A model generated the notes under the pieces. The model made no database searches and was not told the origin of the DNA. It saw only the letters and a program-made list of their open reading frames with translations. The position numbers and the translations under genes are program-made. DNA of 64,000 nucleotides from the NCBI RefSeq assembly GCF_014836715.1, contig NZ_JACSQI010000002.1:310001-374000 (forward strand), given 5' to 3'. Shown here in pieces: positions 8,778 through 18,719 of the stretch. This DNA comes from Escherichia whittamii (GTDB taxonomy: Bacteria > Pseudomonadota > Gammaproteobacteria > Enterobacterales > Enterobacteriaceae). The stretch's first letter is position 1. Each line of letters starts with the position of its first letter.

Positions 8778-9433
8778 AAACAGAACTGTACCTCGTTTAA
8801 CCCAAAGCTGTTATCACATACAACGTTAATTATGGCAAGCCATTTTTAAACATGTCTCGATCAGCTGCACAAATCTCGATACGCCTTCCAGTTTTTTTGC
8901 ACATTTATGCAACGGAATGCGTGTCGATATATCGAGACACTTAAGCAAACCAGTACAAACAGATGCCTGAACTGATGTGGTTTCTACCATAGTTCAATAA
9001 GATCCAATCTTCCAGTTCAGAAATACAATTTAATTACACAATGTGTGTGATATCACTTTTTATACTATGTAATGATAAAGTGTTATATAACTTTATCTCA
9101 TAAAACAGTCAGTTAACAACATAAACAGATGCAATACTGAAGCCATATTCAAAGCATGTTAATAATGTAAAATAAGAAAAAATGATGAATAATAAAAAAA
9201 TGAGGAGAGAAACGTTTCGCTTATAAACAATGCTGCAATTAATCACTATTCTGATGCAAACATCCCAATGACTCAGCACAAAAAATAACTTTTTCTGATG
9301 CCGAAATAAATGAACAAATAACAGGGTAAATAATCAAAATCCAATAAAGGATTAATTTGAATCATTATAGTGCATGTAAGAATGATGAGATGAGTAACCC
9401 ATTAACACAGGGTTACTCAAATTGCAGGAAGGA
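8778..9433. promoter_or_regulatory. Long A/T-rich region upstream of yobF-cspC
   Basis: This 656-bp stretch has no supported gene. It presumably carries the yobF-cspC promoter and a long leader. I see repeated TCTCGAT motifs (8855, 8874, and inverted in the palindrome TCGATATATCGA at 8924-8935), an inverted repeat TGCACATTTATGCA near 8899-8912, and a GTGATATCAC palindrome at 9047-9056. From 9060 to 9430 it is very A/T-rich without clear structure. Minor open frames on the plus strand overlap yebO and are not convincing. Confidence 0.5.
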
Positions 9434-9721
9434 TTACCGTTCTGCTACCAGACGAATAATATCTTCATCTTCACCCGTTTTTTGGTTCTCAGTAACCTTT
9501 TCATCCGCTTTTACAGGTTCGTTAGCTTCGCACAAGCGGCGTAACAGTACATTCTGCCGTTTTTGCTGCTCCAGCAGTGCCTCAAGCAGTTCAATCTGTT
9601 CGTTAGTCCGGGAACTGGCACGGTTGATGAAAAACCACAAGATGAGCCCAATAATGAGAACTACTACCGATACAACCAAAGACGCAATGTTCATCACGCC
9701 TGAATTTACAACTTCGTTCAT
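9434..9721 (-). CDS. yebO: YebO, small membrane-anchored protein
   Basis: The 95-aa product has one N-terminal membrane helix (about 11-33, IASLVVSVVVLIIGLILWFF). A likely coiled coil follows (SRTNEQIELLEALLEQQKRQ), and then an acidic/basic cytosolic tail ending DEDIIRLVAER. There is no catalytic motif and the function is unknown to me. It lies 74 bases downstream of mgrB on the same strand and may share its PhoPQ-controlled transcript. Confidence 0.9.
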   Translation of the reverse strand: MNEVVNSGVMNIASLVVSVVVLIIGLILWFFINRASSRTNEQIELLEALLEQQKRQNVLLRRLCEANEPVKADEKVTENQKTGEDEDIIRLVAER

Positions 9722-9795
9722 TTAACCACCTCTAAGTAGAGGCGCCATTTTACCACTGCTACGCAGGAAGGAAATCAACTGATGAAAAAATGATA

Positions 9796-9939
9796 TCACC
9801 ACGGGATAAACTGATTGATGGCACAAATTCCGCTGAAAAATTGCACATCCTGATCGCACATTATGTTGAATACCTGCATCCATAGAAGCAAGCAAGCCAG
9901 CGCAGCGACAACCAGAACGACCCATCGAAACTTTTTCAC
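9796..9939 (-). CDS. mgrB: MgrB, small inhibitor of the PhoQ sensor kinase
   Basis: This 47-aa inner-membrane protein closes the negative feedback loop of PhoPQ by binding PhoQ. Translation starts at a GTG (9937-9939) with GGAG just upstream. It has a short basic N-terminus (MKKFRW), one membrane helix, and a periplasmic tail with the two cysteines required for activity (IMCDQD and SGICAIN), ending QFIPW. Compared with the K-12 form I recall, substitutions lie in the helix ([17 protein letters not shown]). Loss of mgrB causes polymyxin resistance in relatives such as Klebsiella; here the gene is intact. Confidence 0.92.
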   Translation of the reverse strand: MKKFRWVVLVVAALACLLLWMQVFNIMCDQDVQFFSGICAINQFIPW

Positions 9940-9989
9940 TCCAATCTCCGTTTAACCTATCTTCTGCCTTTAAACTATCATGCGTTAGT

Positions 9990-10006
9990 TAAACGACGTC
10001 TAACTA
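9990..10006 (-). promoter_or_regulatory. Candidate PhoP box of mgrB
   Basis: On the minus strand TAGTTA-N5-CGTTTA resembles the PhoP direct repeat TGTTTA-N5-TGTTTA (9 of 12 positions). It sits about 50 bases before the mgrB GTG. mgrB is a known PhoP target; the exact box is my reading. Confidence 0.5.
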
Positions 10007-10095
10007 TGTCGATATTCGTGCTTTTTCGGAATGATACGCTTGCTTCAGTCCATATTGCCGCTACGATTAAGCAAACAAAAAGAGAAGAGGTCGTA

Positions 10096-10335
10096 ATGCG
10101 ATTTATTATTCGCACAATTATCTTGATAGCACTGGTATGGACAGGATTATTACTCAGCGGATATGGCGTTCTGATTGGAAGCAAGGAAAATGCTGCCGGG
10201 TTAGGGCTGCAATGCACGTATCTCACCGCGCGAAGCACAAGCACGGTGCAATATCTGCATACTAAAAGTGGATTTTTTGGGATTACAGATTGCCCGCTGC
10301 TACGTAAAAGCAATATCGTCGTCGATAATGGTTGA
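10096..10335 (+). CDS. yobH: YobH, small exported or anchored protein
   Basis: The 79-aa protein begins with a basic, hydrophobic N-terminal segment (MRFIIRTIILIALVWTGLLLSGYGVLIG) that is either a signal anchor or an uncleaved signal. A polar part with two Cys (LQCTYL, TDCPLL) follows, which could form a disulfide in the periplasm. GAGG at 10086-10090 precedes the ATG. The family is known only from enterobacteria and its function is unknown. It is transcribed divergently from mgrB. Confidence 0.88.
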   Translation: MRFIIRTIILIALVWTGLLLSGYGVLIGSKENAAGLGLQCTYLTARSTSTVQYLHTKSGFFGITDCPLLRKSNIVVDNG

Positions 10336-10441
10336 TAGATAACGGTATGAATATCCACATCAAAACCACTGGATATAAAGTACTTTCATCTTCTGATCGA
10401 ACGATATATCACCATTAACATTATTTAATCCACATTAAATG

Positions 10442-10476
10442 AAGAACCTGCCTGGATTTTATGCGGACAGGTTCTT
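10442..10476 (-). terminator. Likely kdgR terminator
   Basis: AAGAACCTG and CAGGTTCTT form a 9-bp stem 8 bases after the kdgR stop. The following sequence on the minus strand (CATTTAATG) is only weakly T-rich, so termination may be partial. Confidence 0.6.
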
Positions 10477-10483
10477 ATTCTAA

Positions 10484-11275
10484 TCAGAATGGATAGTCGT
10501 GATATCCCATTTGTGCGGATATTTTGCGTGCTGCCGTATGCAACATCGCCACGTACTCCTGCAAACGTTCTTCAGAAAAACGCAGCGTCGGGAAGGAAAT
10601 ACTCAAGCCGGCAATCACCACACCAAAGCGGTCAAACACCGGAACGGCGATGCAGCGCAGTCCTTCTTCCTGTTCTTCGTTATCTTCGCCGTATCCCTGC
10701 TCGCGAACCTGATCTAACACAGGTAATAACGCCTCCGTGCTGGTGATGGTCCGATCGGTACTGCGTTTATATTCCACGCCTTCAAGGATTTGCTTCACTT
10801 CATCGCGATCGCGCCAGGCCAACAGCACTTTGCCAATCGCAGTGCTGTACAGAGGATTACGACGACCAATCCGTGAATACATGCGCAAATTGTACATAGA
10901 GTCAATTTTGTGGATGTAAACGATGCTGTCTTCATCCAGTGCGCCAAGATGAATGGTTTCTTTGGTCAAACGGGAGATCTCACGCATCTGGATATCTGCA
11001 CTGCGAATAAGATCGACGTTTTGTAATGCGCGAGCGCCCAGCTCAAATAATTTCAGGGTCAGAGAGTATTTCTCCGACTCCCCTTCCTGCGCGACATAGC
11101 CCAGGGTTTTCATGGTCTGTAAAAAGCGATAAACGGTGCTTTTTGACATCATGACGCGCTGTGACAGCTCGGTTATCCCTATTTCACGCTCTTCGCCCAG
11201 CGCCTGCAAAATGCCAAAAACTTTCAGTACAGAAGATACAGAATCAGGCTGTTTATCCAGATCTGCGTTAGCCAT
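10484..11275 (-). CDS. kdgR: KdgR, IclR-family repressor of KDG metabolism
   Basis: The 263-aa regulator senses 2-keto-3-deoxygluconate. The N-terminal winged helix-turn-helix covers about residues 14-75 (ITELSQRVMMSKSTVYRFLQTM), followed by the IclR effector domain with SAIGKVLLAW-type and CIAVPVFD motifs. It represses the eda, kdgK and kdgT genes; eda lies 23 kb away in this window. GAGGTG precedes the ATG. It is divergent from yebQ, a transporter of unknown substrate that may belong to the same pathway; that link is inference from position. Confidence 0.95.
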   Translation of the reverse strand: MANADLDKQPDSVSSVLKVFGILQALGEEREIGITELSQRVMMSKSTVYRFLQTMKTLGYVAQEGESEKYSLTLKLFELGARALQNVDLIRSADIQMREISRLTKETIHLGALDEDSIVYIHKIDSMYNLRMYSRIGRRNPLYSTAIGKVLLAWRDRDEVKQILEGVEYKRSTDRTITSTEALLPVLDQVREQGYGEDNEEQEEGLRCIAVPVFDRFGVVIAGLSISFPTLRFSEERLQEYVAMLHTAARKISAQMGYHDYPF

Positions 11276-11451
11276 TTATCACCTCATTGCGAGTGTTTTA
11301 TAAAAATCAGAACTGTTTTTTATTATAATTTCGCGCCTGGGTGGTCGCAATCCATCTTTTGCCGGTTAGTTACAATTCTGCGACATTCACCGTGAATATC
11401 AGTGCTAAAATCATAACCCTATTGATTATTGCCAAAAGATATAAAATTCCT

Positions 11452-12825
11452 ATGCCAAAAGTTCAGGCCGATGGCCTGCCGTTGCCTCAGCGGTACGGCG
11501 CAATTTTAACCATTGTTATTGGTATTTCGATGGCGGTTCTTGACGGCGCTATTGCTAATGTCGCCTTGCCAACCATTGCAACCGATCTCCACGCCACACC
11601 AGCCAGTTCTATCTGGGTAGTAAACGCCTACCAAATCGCGATTGTTATCTCCTTACTCTCGTTCTCTTTTTTGGGCGATATGTTTGGCTATCGACGTATT
11701 TATAAATGCGGCCTGGTGGTTTTTCTGCTGTCATCATTGTTTTGCGCCCTTTCCGATTCACTGCAAATGCTCACCCTGGCGCGTGTAATACAAGGATTCG
11801 GCGGCGCGGCGTTAATGAGCGTCAATACTGCACTTATCCGCTTAATCTACCCACAACGTTTTCTGGGACGGGGGATGGGAATTAACTCATTTATTGTCGC
11901 CGTCTCCTCCGCTGCCGGGCCGACGATCGCCGCCGCAATACTATCTATCGCGTCCTGGAAGTGGTTATTTTTAATTAACGTACCGTTGGGCATTATCGCC
12001 CTTCTCCTGGCGATGCGTTTTCTGCCGCCAAATGGATCTCGCGCCAGTAAGCCGCGGTTTGACCTGCCCAGCGCCGTGATGAATGCGCTGACATTCGGCC
12101 TGCTTATTACCGCGTTGAGTGGTTTTGCTCAGGGGCAATCGCTGAAGCTGATCGGCGCTGAACTGGCGGTAATGATTATTGTTGGTATTTTCTTTATTCG
12201 CCGACAGCTTTCACTTCCCGTACCGCTGCTACCGGTAGATTTACTGCGTATTCCGCTGTTTACGCTATCAATTTGTACCTCCATTTGCTCTTTCTGCGCG
12301 CAAATGCTGGCGATGGTTTCCCTGCCCTTTTATCTGCAAACTGTGCTGAGTCGTAGTGAAGTTGAGACAGGTTTGCTTCTGACCCCGTGGCCGTTGGCAA
12401 CGATGGTAATGGCTCCGCTGGCAGGTTATTTGATAGAGCGCGTCCATGCTGGATTGCTTGGTGCTTTAGGGCTGTTCATCATGGCGGCAGGACTTTTTTC
12501 ACTGGTCCTGTTGCCAGCTTCACCTGCCGATATCAATATCATCTGGCCGATGATCTTATGCGGTGCAGGCTTTGGGTTATTCCAGTCACCTAATAATCAC
12601 ACCATTATTACCTCAGCCCCGCGTGAGCGTAGCGGAGGTGCCAGTGGAATGTTGGGGACAGCGCGTCTACTTGGTCAGAGTAGCGGTGCGGCGCTGGTGG
12701 CGTTGATGTTGAATCAGTTTGGTGATAATGGTACGCACGTCTCGCTGACGGCTGCGGCTATTCTGGCAGTGATCGCCGCCTGTGTCAGTGGTTTACGCAT
12801 TACCCAACCGCGCGCGCAAAGCTAA
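11452..12825 (+). CDS. yebQ: YebQ, DHA2-type MFS transporter
   Basis: The 457-aa protein has about 14 hydrophobic helices. MFS hallmarks are an acidic helix-1 motif (SMAVLDGAIANVALPTIA, the DHA2 motif D1), GDMFGYRRIY between helices 2 and 3, ARVIQGFGGA in helix 4, and SSAAGPTIAAAI (motif C, drug/H+ antiport type) in helix 5. I used the ATG at 11452 because it gives the family length; an upstream frame extension of 37 codons lacks family features. The substrate is unknown; multidrug or organic-acid efflux would be typical. Confidence 0.92.
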   Translation: MPKVQADGLPLPQRYGAILTIVIGISMAVLDGAIANVALPTIATDLHATPASSIWVVNAYQIAIVISLLSFSFLGDMFGYRRIYKCGLVVFLLSSLFCALSDSLQMLTLARVIQGFGGAALMSVNTALIRLIYPQRFLGRGMGINSFIVAVSSAAGPTIAAAILSIASWKWLFLINVPLGIIALLLAMRFLPPNGSRASKPRFDLPSAVMNALTFGLLITALSGFAQGQSLKLIGAELAVMIIVGIFFIRRQLSLPVPLLPVDLLRIPLFTLSICTSICSFCAQMLAMVSLPFYLQTVLSRSEVETGLLLTPWPLATMVMAPLAGYLIERVHAGLLGALGLFIMAAGLFSLVLLPASPADINIIWPMILCGAGFGLFQSPNNHTIITSAPRERSGGASGMLGTARLLGQSSGAALVALMLNQFGDNGTHVSLTAAAILAVIAACVSGLRITQPRAQS

Positions 12826-12857
12826 AAAAAAGCGCGTCAACCAGGACGCGCTTTTTT
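12824..12857. terminator. Bidirectional terminator between yebQ and htpX
   Basis: AAAAAAGCGCGTC and GACGCGCTTTTTT form a symmetrical stem with A and T tracts on both sides, serving yebQ on plus and htpX on minus. Confidence 0.9.
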
Positions 12858-12872
12858 AAAATGTACTGCAAG

Positions 12873-13754
12873 TTACTTCAGGTATTCACCCGTACGCAGG
12901 GCTTCAATACGTTTATCCAGCGGCGGGTGAGTCATGAACAACTCACTCAGCGATTTGGACTTACCATTGATACAAAAGGCCATCATGCTGGTTGCTTCCT
13001 GCGGCTCATAGCTGGTTTTCAGGCGCTGCAGCGCGGCAATCATTTTCTCACGACCAACCAGTTTGGCTGAACCTGCATCGGCATGGAATTCACGGTGACG
13101 CGAGAACCACATGGTGATAATGCTCGCCAGAATACCAAATACCAACTCCAGCACCGTCGCAACCGCAAAGTAGATCAGCGGGTTGCCGTTGCTCTCTTCA
13201 CCCTCATCACGGTTACCGCCCATAAAGCCTGCGGCAAGCTGCGCCAGAATACGTGAAATAAAGATAACGAAGGTGTTCACCACGCCCTGAATCAGCGTCA
13301 TGGTCACCATGTCACCATTAGCAATGTGGCTAATTTCGTGGGCAATTACCGCCTCAGCTTCATCCGGGCTCATGTTCTGCAGCAAACCGGTGCTGACAGC
13401 AACCAGAGAGGCATCACGACGAGCACCTGTCGCAAAGGCGTTGATATCCGGCGCATGGTAGATAGCTACTTGCGGCATAGCAATCCCCGCCTGACGGGCC
13501 TGGGTTGCTACAGTATTGACCAGCCAACGTTCCCTTTCGTTACGCGGTTGCTCGATCACTTCCCCGCCAACAGATCGTAATGCCATCCATTTGGACATCA
13601 GAAGCGAAACGAAGGAACCACCAAAACCGAACAGCAAGGCCATAATCATCAGCCCCTGAACGCTGCTCGACTGTATCCCTGTCAGGCTCAGTACCAGCCC
13701 GAAAACGACCATTACGGCCAGGTTCGTTAGCAGGAAGAGCGCGATTCGCATCAT
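12873..13754 (-). CDS. htpX: HtpX, membrane zinc metalloprotease (heat shock)
   Basis: This 293-aa M48-family protease takes part in inner-membrane protein quality control together with FtsH. Two N-terminal helices (about 4-25 and 35-55) precede the catalytic HEISH motif (HExxH), with a further Glu ligand expected in the [15 protein letters not shown] region, and two more helices lie near the middle. A sigma-32 type promoter is visible 50-75 bases upstream; Cpx control is known in E. coli. The protein ends [13 protein letters not shown], the usual M48 tail. Confidence 0.96.
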
Positions 13755-13801
13755 AATTTTCTTTTTACCTCAGTTTAACAAAACGCAATATGCGATACCC
13801 A

Positions 13802-13831
13802 CATCGTATGGGTTACGCGACTATTTTCAAG
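13802..13831 (-). promoter_or_regulatory. Sigma-32 promoter of htpX
   Basis: On the minus strand CTTGAAA, a 13-base spacer and CCCATACG match the heat-shock consensus CTTGAAA-N11-16-CCCCATNT closely. It lies about 50 bases before the htpX ATG. Confidence 0.72.
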
Positions 13832-13907
13832 TCTGGATAGAGCGTAAGTCACCAGAAAGACACAACTTTACATTTTGTAGCATCTGATTTACGGCATCTT
13901 GCCACTG

Positions 13908-13941
13908 TTAAAAAATCAGGCACAATTTCTTGTGCCTGATT
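13908..13941 (-). terminator. prc terminator
   Basis: A 12-bp perfect stem AATCAGGCACAA / TTGTGCCTGATT with a TTTC loop is followed on the minus strand by TTTTT. It lies just after the prc stop at 13946. Confidence 0.9.
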
Positions 13942-13945
13942 GATG

Positions 13946-15994
13946 TTACTTGACGGGAGCGGGCTGTTCCGCTGGTCTGGATTTTTCCAGCTTCGCCAGA
14001 TCGAGCGCGATATTCACTGTCTCGTCCAGATACGGATCTGGCTCCTTGTAATCTTTTGGCAAATCATCCAGCTTCTTCAACTCCGGTTTGCCTTCGCGTT
14101 TAAAGCGATCGTTCAAGCGCGCCAGACGCATCGCATCATCTTCATTGTTCTCTTTCTCACGCACAGCGTAATTCAGAGAAACAATATTGCGTTTGTCCTT
14201 CATGGCATTGAAACGAGCAATATCCTTCATGATGTTCTGGAATTCAGGATCTTTCGCGATACGCGCATTATGTTCCTTCAGCAATTCCGGCTCAAACGCC
14301 GATAAATCGCCTGATTTCACATAAGTAGCAGCATCAATGCTATCCCACGGCAGCGCGTTATCTTCGAATTTCTCTCCCGTTTCCGTCTCTTCATTGCCCG
14401 TCGGCATGATGATATCCGGCGTGACGCCCTTACGTTGGGTACTGCCACCGTTAACGCGATAGAATTTCTGGATTGTGTACTGTACTGACCCCAGCGCCGG
14501 CCATTCAGGACGTAACATCTGATCGTAGATACGATTCAGAGAACGATACTGCTGGACAGTGCCTTTGCCGAATGTCGGTTCACCTACAACCAGCGCGCGG
14601 CCGTAATCCTGCATCGCAGCGGCAAAGATTTCCGAAGCCGAAGCACTGAAACGGTCAACCAATACCACCAGCGGACCTTTATAGAACACCTGGCCGTCGG
14701 TATCACTGTCTTCGCGGACTTTACCATTGTTATCACGGACCTGAACAATCGGACCAGAAGGAATGAACAAGCCAGAGAGCGATACTGCTTCTGTCAGCGC
14801 CCCGCCGCCATTGCTACGCAGGTCGATGACGACGCTGCTGACATTCTGTTTTTCCAGCTTCTGCAACTGAACTTTGACATCGTCTGTCAAGCCAACATAG
14901 AAACCGGGAATATCCAGTACGCCAACTTTTTCTTTGCCGACGGTCTTCACGGACATTTTAACTGCGCGGTCTTCCAGACGAATGCGTTCACGCGTCAGCG
15001 TTACCGTACGGGTTTTAGTCCCTTTACCAGCGGGTAAAATTTCTAAACGAACTTTACTGCCCTTCGGCCCTTTGATTAAGGCAACGACATCATCAAGACG
15101 CCAACCGATCACGTCAACCATCGGCTTGCCGGTTTGACCAACACCGACAATTTTGTCACCAACGCTGATAGCTTTACTCTTCGCTGCCGGGCCACCTGCC
15201 ACCATCGAATTGATAACGGTGTAGTCATCATCCATTTGCAGCACCGCACCAATACCTTCCAACGACAAGCTCATTTCAGTATTGAACTGTTCGGTATTAC
15301 GCGGGGAAAGGTAGTTGGTGTGCGGATCAATTTCGCGCGCAAACGCCGTCATTGCCAGCGAGAAAACATCTTCGCTGTTAGTCTGCGCCAGACGGCGAAT
15401 GGCAAATTTGTAGCGACGAGTCAGGGTGTCACGAATTTCTTTATCCGTTTTTCCCGTCAGCTTCAGGCTTAACTCGTCGAATTTAACTTTGCTATCCCAC
15501 AGTGCGTTTAACTCAGCCTCGTTTTTAGGCCACGGTGCTTTGCTGCGGTCCAGGTTATAAGTGTCGTTGCCGGTAAAATCCATCGGTTTTTCCAGTACCG
15601 ACAAGGCGTACTGGTAACGTTCAAAACGGCGTTTTTGCGCCAGATTGTAGAGATCGTAGAAAACGTCAAGTTTACCGGAGCGCAGTTCATCGCCCAGCTC
15701 ATTTTTCTTTTTCGCGAACTGTTCAACATCGCTTGCCAGCAGCACATTGTGGCTGTAATCAAGCAAGTTCAGGTAGCGGTCAAAGATTTTGGCCGAGAAT
15801 GCCTGATCGAGGTCGAACTGGCGATAATGGGAGCGGGTAAAGCGCGACGTTACGCGCTCACTCACCGTCGCATGCTGCGTCTCTTCCTTTAATACCGGAA
15901 TCTGATCAGCACGCGTAATATCTTCTACTGCGAAGGTCTGGCCTGCTATTGCAAGCAGGCCAGCTAACGCGGTAAGCCTAAAAAACATGTTCAT
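13946..15994 (-). CDS. prc: Prc (Tsp), periplasmic tail-specific protease
   Basis: The 682-aa precursor starts at ATG 15994 and has a signal peptide ending at about residue 22 (GQTFA|VED). A PDZ domain follows in the middle (EGIGAVLQMDDDYTV to GPKGSKVRLEI), then the S41 catalytic domain with the nucleophile Ser in DRFSASASEIF and the general-base Lys in EPTFGKGTVQQ. It degrades proteins with apolar C-termini and, with the NlpI adaptor, the hydrolase MepS; it also trims FtsI. It follows proQ by 19 bases and shares its transcript. The extra 16 codons upstream overlap proQ and are not used. Confidence 0.97.
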   Translation of the reverse strand: MNMFFRLTALAGLLAIAGQTFAVEDITRADQIPVLKEETQHATVSERVTSRFTRSHYRQFDLDQAFSAKIFDRYLNLLDYSHNVLLASDVEQFAKKKNELGDELRSGKLDVFYDLYNLAQKRRFERYQYALSVLEKPMDFTGNDTYNLDRSKAPWPKNEAELNALWDSKVKFDELSLKLTGKTDKEIRDTLTRRYKFAIRRLAQTNSEDVFSLAMTAFAREIDPHTNYLSPRNTEQFNTEMSLSLEGIGAVLQMDDDYTVINSMVAGGPAAKSKAISVGDKIVGVGQTGKPMVDVIGWRLDDVVALIKGPKGSKVRLEILPAGKGTKTRTVTLTRERIRLEDRAVKMSVKTVGKEKVGVLDIPGFYVGLTDDVKVQLQKLEKQNVSSVVIDLRSNGGGALTEAVSLSGLFIPSGPIVQVRDNNGKVREDSDTDGQVFYKGPLVVLVDRFSASASEIFAAAMQDYGRALVVGEPTFGKGTVQQYRSLNRIYDQMLRPEWPALGSVQYTIQKFYRVNGGSTQRKGVTPDIIMPTGNEETETGEKFEDNALPWDSIDAATYVKSGDLSAFEPELLKEHNARIAKDPEFQNIMKDIARFNAMKDKRNIVSLNYAVREKENNEDDAMRLARLNDRFKREGKPELKKLDDLPKDYKEPDPYLDETVNIALDLAKLEKSRPAEQPAPVK

Positions 15995-16013
15995 GCCTGG
16001 CCCGGCCTCCGTT

Positions 16014-16712
16014 TCAGAACACCAGGTGTTCTGCGCGCACAATCAAAGACATACCCGAATTCAGCTGGACGCGGACGCCGTCTTTGGTGATTTCTAATAC
16101 GGTGGCATCCATCGCATTTTGACCAGCTTTCACCTTCAGGGCTTGTCCGACAGTCAGAGCTGAAATGTCAGAAACTGGGGTGTGCTGTTCTTCGCGAGGT
16201 GCTTTTACTGTTTTTGGCGCTTTCTCAGCCGTTTTTTGCGCGCGAGGTTTGCGCTCGGCGCCTTCTTTACGGCGTTGCGCGGCAGGACGTGGCTTGCGTT
16301 CGCGGCGTGGTGCGTCTTCTTTCTCACCTGCAGCTGCGGCAGCTTCGCGTTTTTTCGCCTGCTGTTCGGCACGCTGCGCCTGGACGCGCGCTTTCGCTTC
16401 TTCAAGCTGCTTGCGAGCATGTTCTACATGCTGCTCGTCCAGCTCACCGCAGGGGTTGCCGTCGAGATCGACACGCGTCGCGCCTGGTTTAACGCCATAC
16501 AGATAGCGCCAGCTCGAAGTGTAGAGACGTAAAGCGGATCGCAGTTGCGTTTTGCTAAGGTTCATTTCCCCAGCAACGCGATCGACCAAATCCTGAAAAA
16601 TACCGATTTTCAGCGGACGCGCTTCACCTTCCGCACTGAAACAGTGGGGAAAACGTTCGGCCAGAAACGCGATTACTTCTTTACTGCTATTCAACTTAGG
16701 TTGATTTTCCAT
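16014..16712 (-). CDS. proQ: ProQ, FinO-domain RNA chaperone
   Basis: The 232-aa global RNA-binding protein binds 3' ends of mRNAs and small RNAs. The N-terminal FinO-like domain covers about 1-120 ([22 protein letters not shown]). It is followed by a long basic Lys/Arg/Ala-rich linker (about 120-180) and a small C-terminal Tudor-like domain ([20 protein letters not shown]...[18 protein letters not shown]). It was first noted through osmotic activation of ProP. It is the first gene of proQ-prc, whose pairing is conserved in enterobacteria. Confidence 0.96.
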   Translation of the reverse strand: MENQPKLNSSKEVIAFLAERFPHCFSAEGEARPLKIGIFQDLVDRVAGEMNLSKTQLRSALRLYTSSWRYLYGVKPGATRVDLDGNPCGELDEQHVEHARKQLEEAKARVQAQRAEQQAKKREAAAAAGEKEDAPRRERKPRPAAQRRKEGAERKPRAQKTAEKAPKTVKAPREEQHTPVSDISALTVGQALKVKAGQNAMDATVLEITKDGVRVQLNSGMSLIVRAEHLVF

Positions 16713-16808
16713 GAAATTTCCTGATTACAACGGACGTAGCCAACAAGCGCAGGCATGAACAGGCGTCATTATAATGACGTCATCAGTAAATGCTACGTTA
16801 TCCGTTGA

Positions 16809-17306
16809 TTATCCTGCGACGCTCGCAAAGAATTTTTTGTAATCCGTCGTTGCAAGCACCTTTTCAAGCTGTGCCACAAGCTGACGTAAGCCTTGCTCGT
16901 CCTCGTCTGTAAAGCGACCGAAGACGGTACTATCAATGTCGAGAACACCAATAATCTGATTTTTCACCACCAGTGGCAGGACAATTTCAGAATTACTCGC
17001 CGCATCACAGGCAATATGCCCGTCAAAGGCGTGAACATCCTCGATTCGCTGTACTTGATTGCGGGCAACTGCAGTGCCACACACGCCGCGCCCGACGGGG
17101 ATCCGTACACAGGCAATTTTGCCCTGAAACGGTCCGAGCACCAGCGTATCGTCCTCAAGCAAATAAAACCCAGCCCAGTTTACGTCAGTCAGGCGCTCGT
17201 ATAACAAAGCACTGGTATTCGCCAGCGTTGCCAGAAAACTGGTTTCTCCCGCCATCAACGCATTAAAGTCGCGGTTTAAGTCCGCGTAAAATTCTGTTTT
17301 GTTCAT
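16809..17306 (-). CDS. msrC: MsrC (YebR), free methionine-(R)-sulfoxide reductase
   Basis: The 165-aa GAF-domain enzyme reduces free Met-R-O using active-site cysteines and thioredoxin. Three conserved cysteines are visible at C66 (GKIACV), C76 (GRGVCG) and C100 (GHIACDAAS), together with the GAF core VVKNQIIGVLDIDS. I chose ATG 17306 for the family length; the 18-codon frame extension upstream is not conserved in my recollection. It lies about 100 bp from proQ and is divergent from letA. Confidence 0.94.
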   Translation of the reverse strand: MNKTEFYADLNRDFNALMAGETSFLATLANTSALLYERLTDVNWAGFYLLEDDTLVLGPFQGKIACVRIPVGRGVCGTAVARNQVQRIEDVHAFDGHIACDAASNSEIVLPLVVKNQIIGVLDIDSTVFGRFTDEDEQGLRQLVAQLEKVLATTDYKKFFASVAG

Positions 17307-17435
17307 TATATAATCACTTAGTTGTCTTACCTGGAACTGCCAGCCTATTAAAATAAGCATTAAATGCGTTAATGCTCAAGATCATTCCCATCATGGGTTA
17401 AGATAAATGTTAATTCTTATTACATTTGGCATGTC

Positions 17436-18719
17436 ATGGCTCTTAACACCCCACAAATTACGCCGACAAAAAAGATAACAGTGAGGGCAATTGGCGAGGA
17501 ACTACCGCGTGGTGATTATCAACGTTGCCCAGAATGTGACATGCTGTTTAGCCTGCCCGAGATAAATTCTCACCAGAGTGCCTATTGCCCGCGCTGTCAG
17601 GCGAAAATTCGCGATGGACGTGACTGGTCGCTCACAAGGCTGGCGGCAATGGCTTTTACTATGTTGTTGCTAATGCCGTTTGCCTGGGGCGAACCTCTAT
17701 TACATATCTGGCTGTTAGGTATCCGTATCGACGCCAATGTAGTGCAAGGCATCTGGCAGATGACCAAACAGGGCGATGCGATAACCGGCGCAATGGTGTT
17801 TTTCTGCGTTATCGGCGCGCCTCTCATTCTGGTGACATCTATTGCTTATTTATGGTTTGGCAATCGGCTGGGAATGAATTTACGCCCGGTGTTGCTGATG
17901 CTGGAGCGACTAAAAGAGTGGGTAATGCTGGATATCTATCTGGTAGGTATCGGTGTTGCTTCAATAAAGGTACAGGATTACGCCCATATCCAGGCGGGTA
18001 TCGGGCTATTCGCTTTTTTCGCGCTGGTGATTTTAACAGCGGTGACATTGTCACATCTTAATGTTGAACAGCTGTGGGAGCGATTTTATCCGCAGCGCTC
18101 TGCCACGCGTAGGGACGAGAAATTACGCGTTTGCCTGGGTTGTCACTTTACCGGCTACCCCGATCCGCGCGGTCGCTGTCCACGTTGCCATATCCCGCTT
18201 CGCCTGCGCCGCCACCATAGTATTCAAAAATGCTGGGCGGCGCTTTTGGCTTCAATTGTCTTATTGTTACCTGCCAACCTGCTGCCTATTTCGATCATTT
18301 ACCTGAACGGCGGACGACAAGAAGATACGATCCTTTCCGGGATTATGTCGCTGGCGAACAGCAATATTGCCGTTGCCGGAATCGTGTTTATTGCCAGTAT
18401 TCTGGTGCCATTTACCAAAGTGATTGTTATGTTCACTTTATTGTTGAGCATTCACTTGAAATGCCAACAGGGGTTACGTACGCGAATAATGTTATTGCGG
18501 ATAGTGACCTGGATTGGCCGCTGGTCGATGTTGGATCTGTTTGTCATTGCGTTAACCATGTCGCTGATTAATCGCGATCAGATCCTTGCTTTTACTATGG
18601 GACCAGCTGCGTTTTATTTCGGCGCAGCGGTTATTTTGACTATTCTTGCTGTGGAATGGCTGGACAGCCGCTTACTTTGGGATGCACATGAGTCAGGAAA
18701 CGCCCGCTTCGACGACTGA
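17436..18719 (+). CDS. letA: LetA (YebS), PqiA-family membrane partner of LetB
   Basis: The 427-aa inner-membrane protein consists of two PqiA repeats, each starting with a zinc-ribbon-like cysteine pair: CPECD...CPRC near residue 33 and CLGCH...CPRC near 233. Each is followed by about four membrane helices. It works with LetB in phospholipid traffic across the envelope, presumably loading or energising the LetB tunnel. No strong ribosome site precedes the ATG. The 3' end overlaps letB by 32 bases, which suggests tight translational coupling. Confidence 0.94.
   Translation: MALNTPQITPTKKITVRAIGEELPRGDYQRCPECDMLFSLPEINSHQSAYCPRCQAKIRDGRDWSLTRLAAMAFTMLLLMPFAWGEPLLHIWLLGIRIDANVVQGIWQMTKQGDAITGAMVFFCVIGAPLILVTSIAYLWFGNRLGMNLRPVLLMLERLKEWVMLDIYLVGIGVASIKVQDYAHIQAGIGLFAFFALVILTAVTLSHLNVEQLWERFYPQRSATRRDEKLRVCLGCHFTGYPDPRGRCPRCHIPLRLRRHHSIQKCWAALLASIVLLLPANLLPISIIYLNGGRQEDTILSGIMSLANSNIAVAGIVFIASILVPFTKVIVMFTLLLSIHLKCQQGLRTRIMLLRIVTWIGRWSMLDLFVIALTMSLINRDQILAFTMGPAAFYFGAAVILTILAVEWLDSRLLWDAHESGNARFDD

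Noticed and set aside
9047..9056. GTGATATCAC palindrome as a CRP or FNR site
   Set aside because: The spacing does not match TGTGA-N6-TCACA or TTGAT-N4-ATCAA, so I do not assign a regulator.
9357..9725. A 122-codon plus-strand frame over yebO
   Set aside because: Serine/threonine-rich shadow of yebO with no supporting signal.
11341..11451. 37-codon N-terminal extension of yebQ
   Set aside because: The extension does not look like part of an MFS transporter and the internal ATG at 11452 gives the expected length and a proper cytosolic start.
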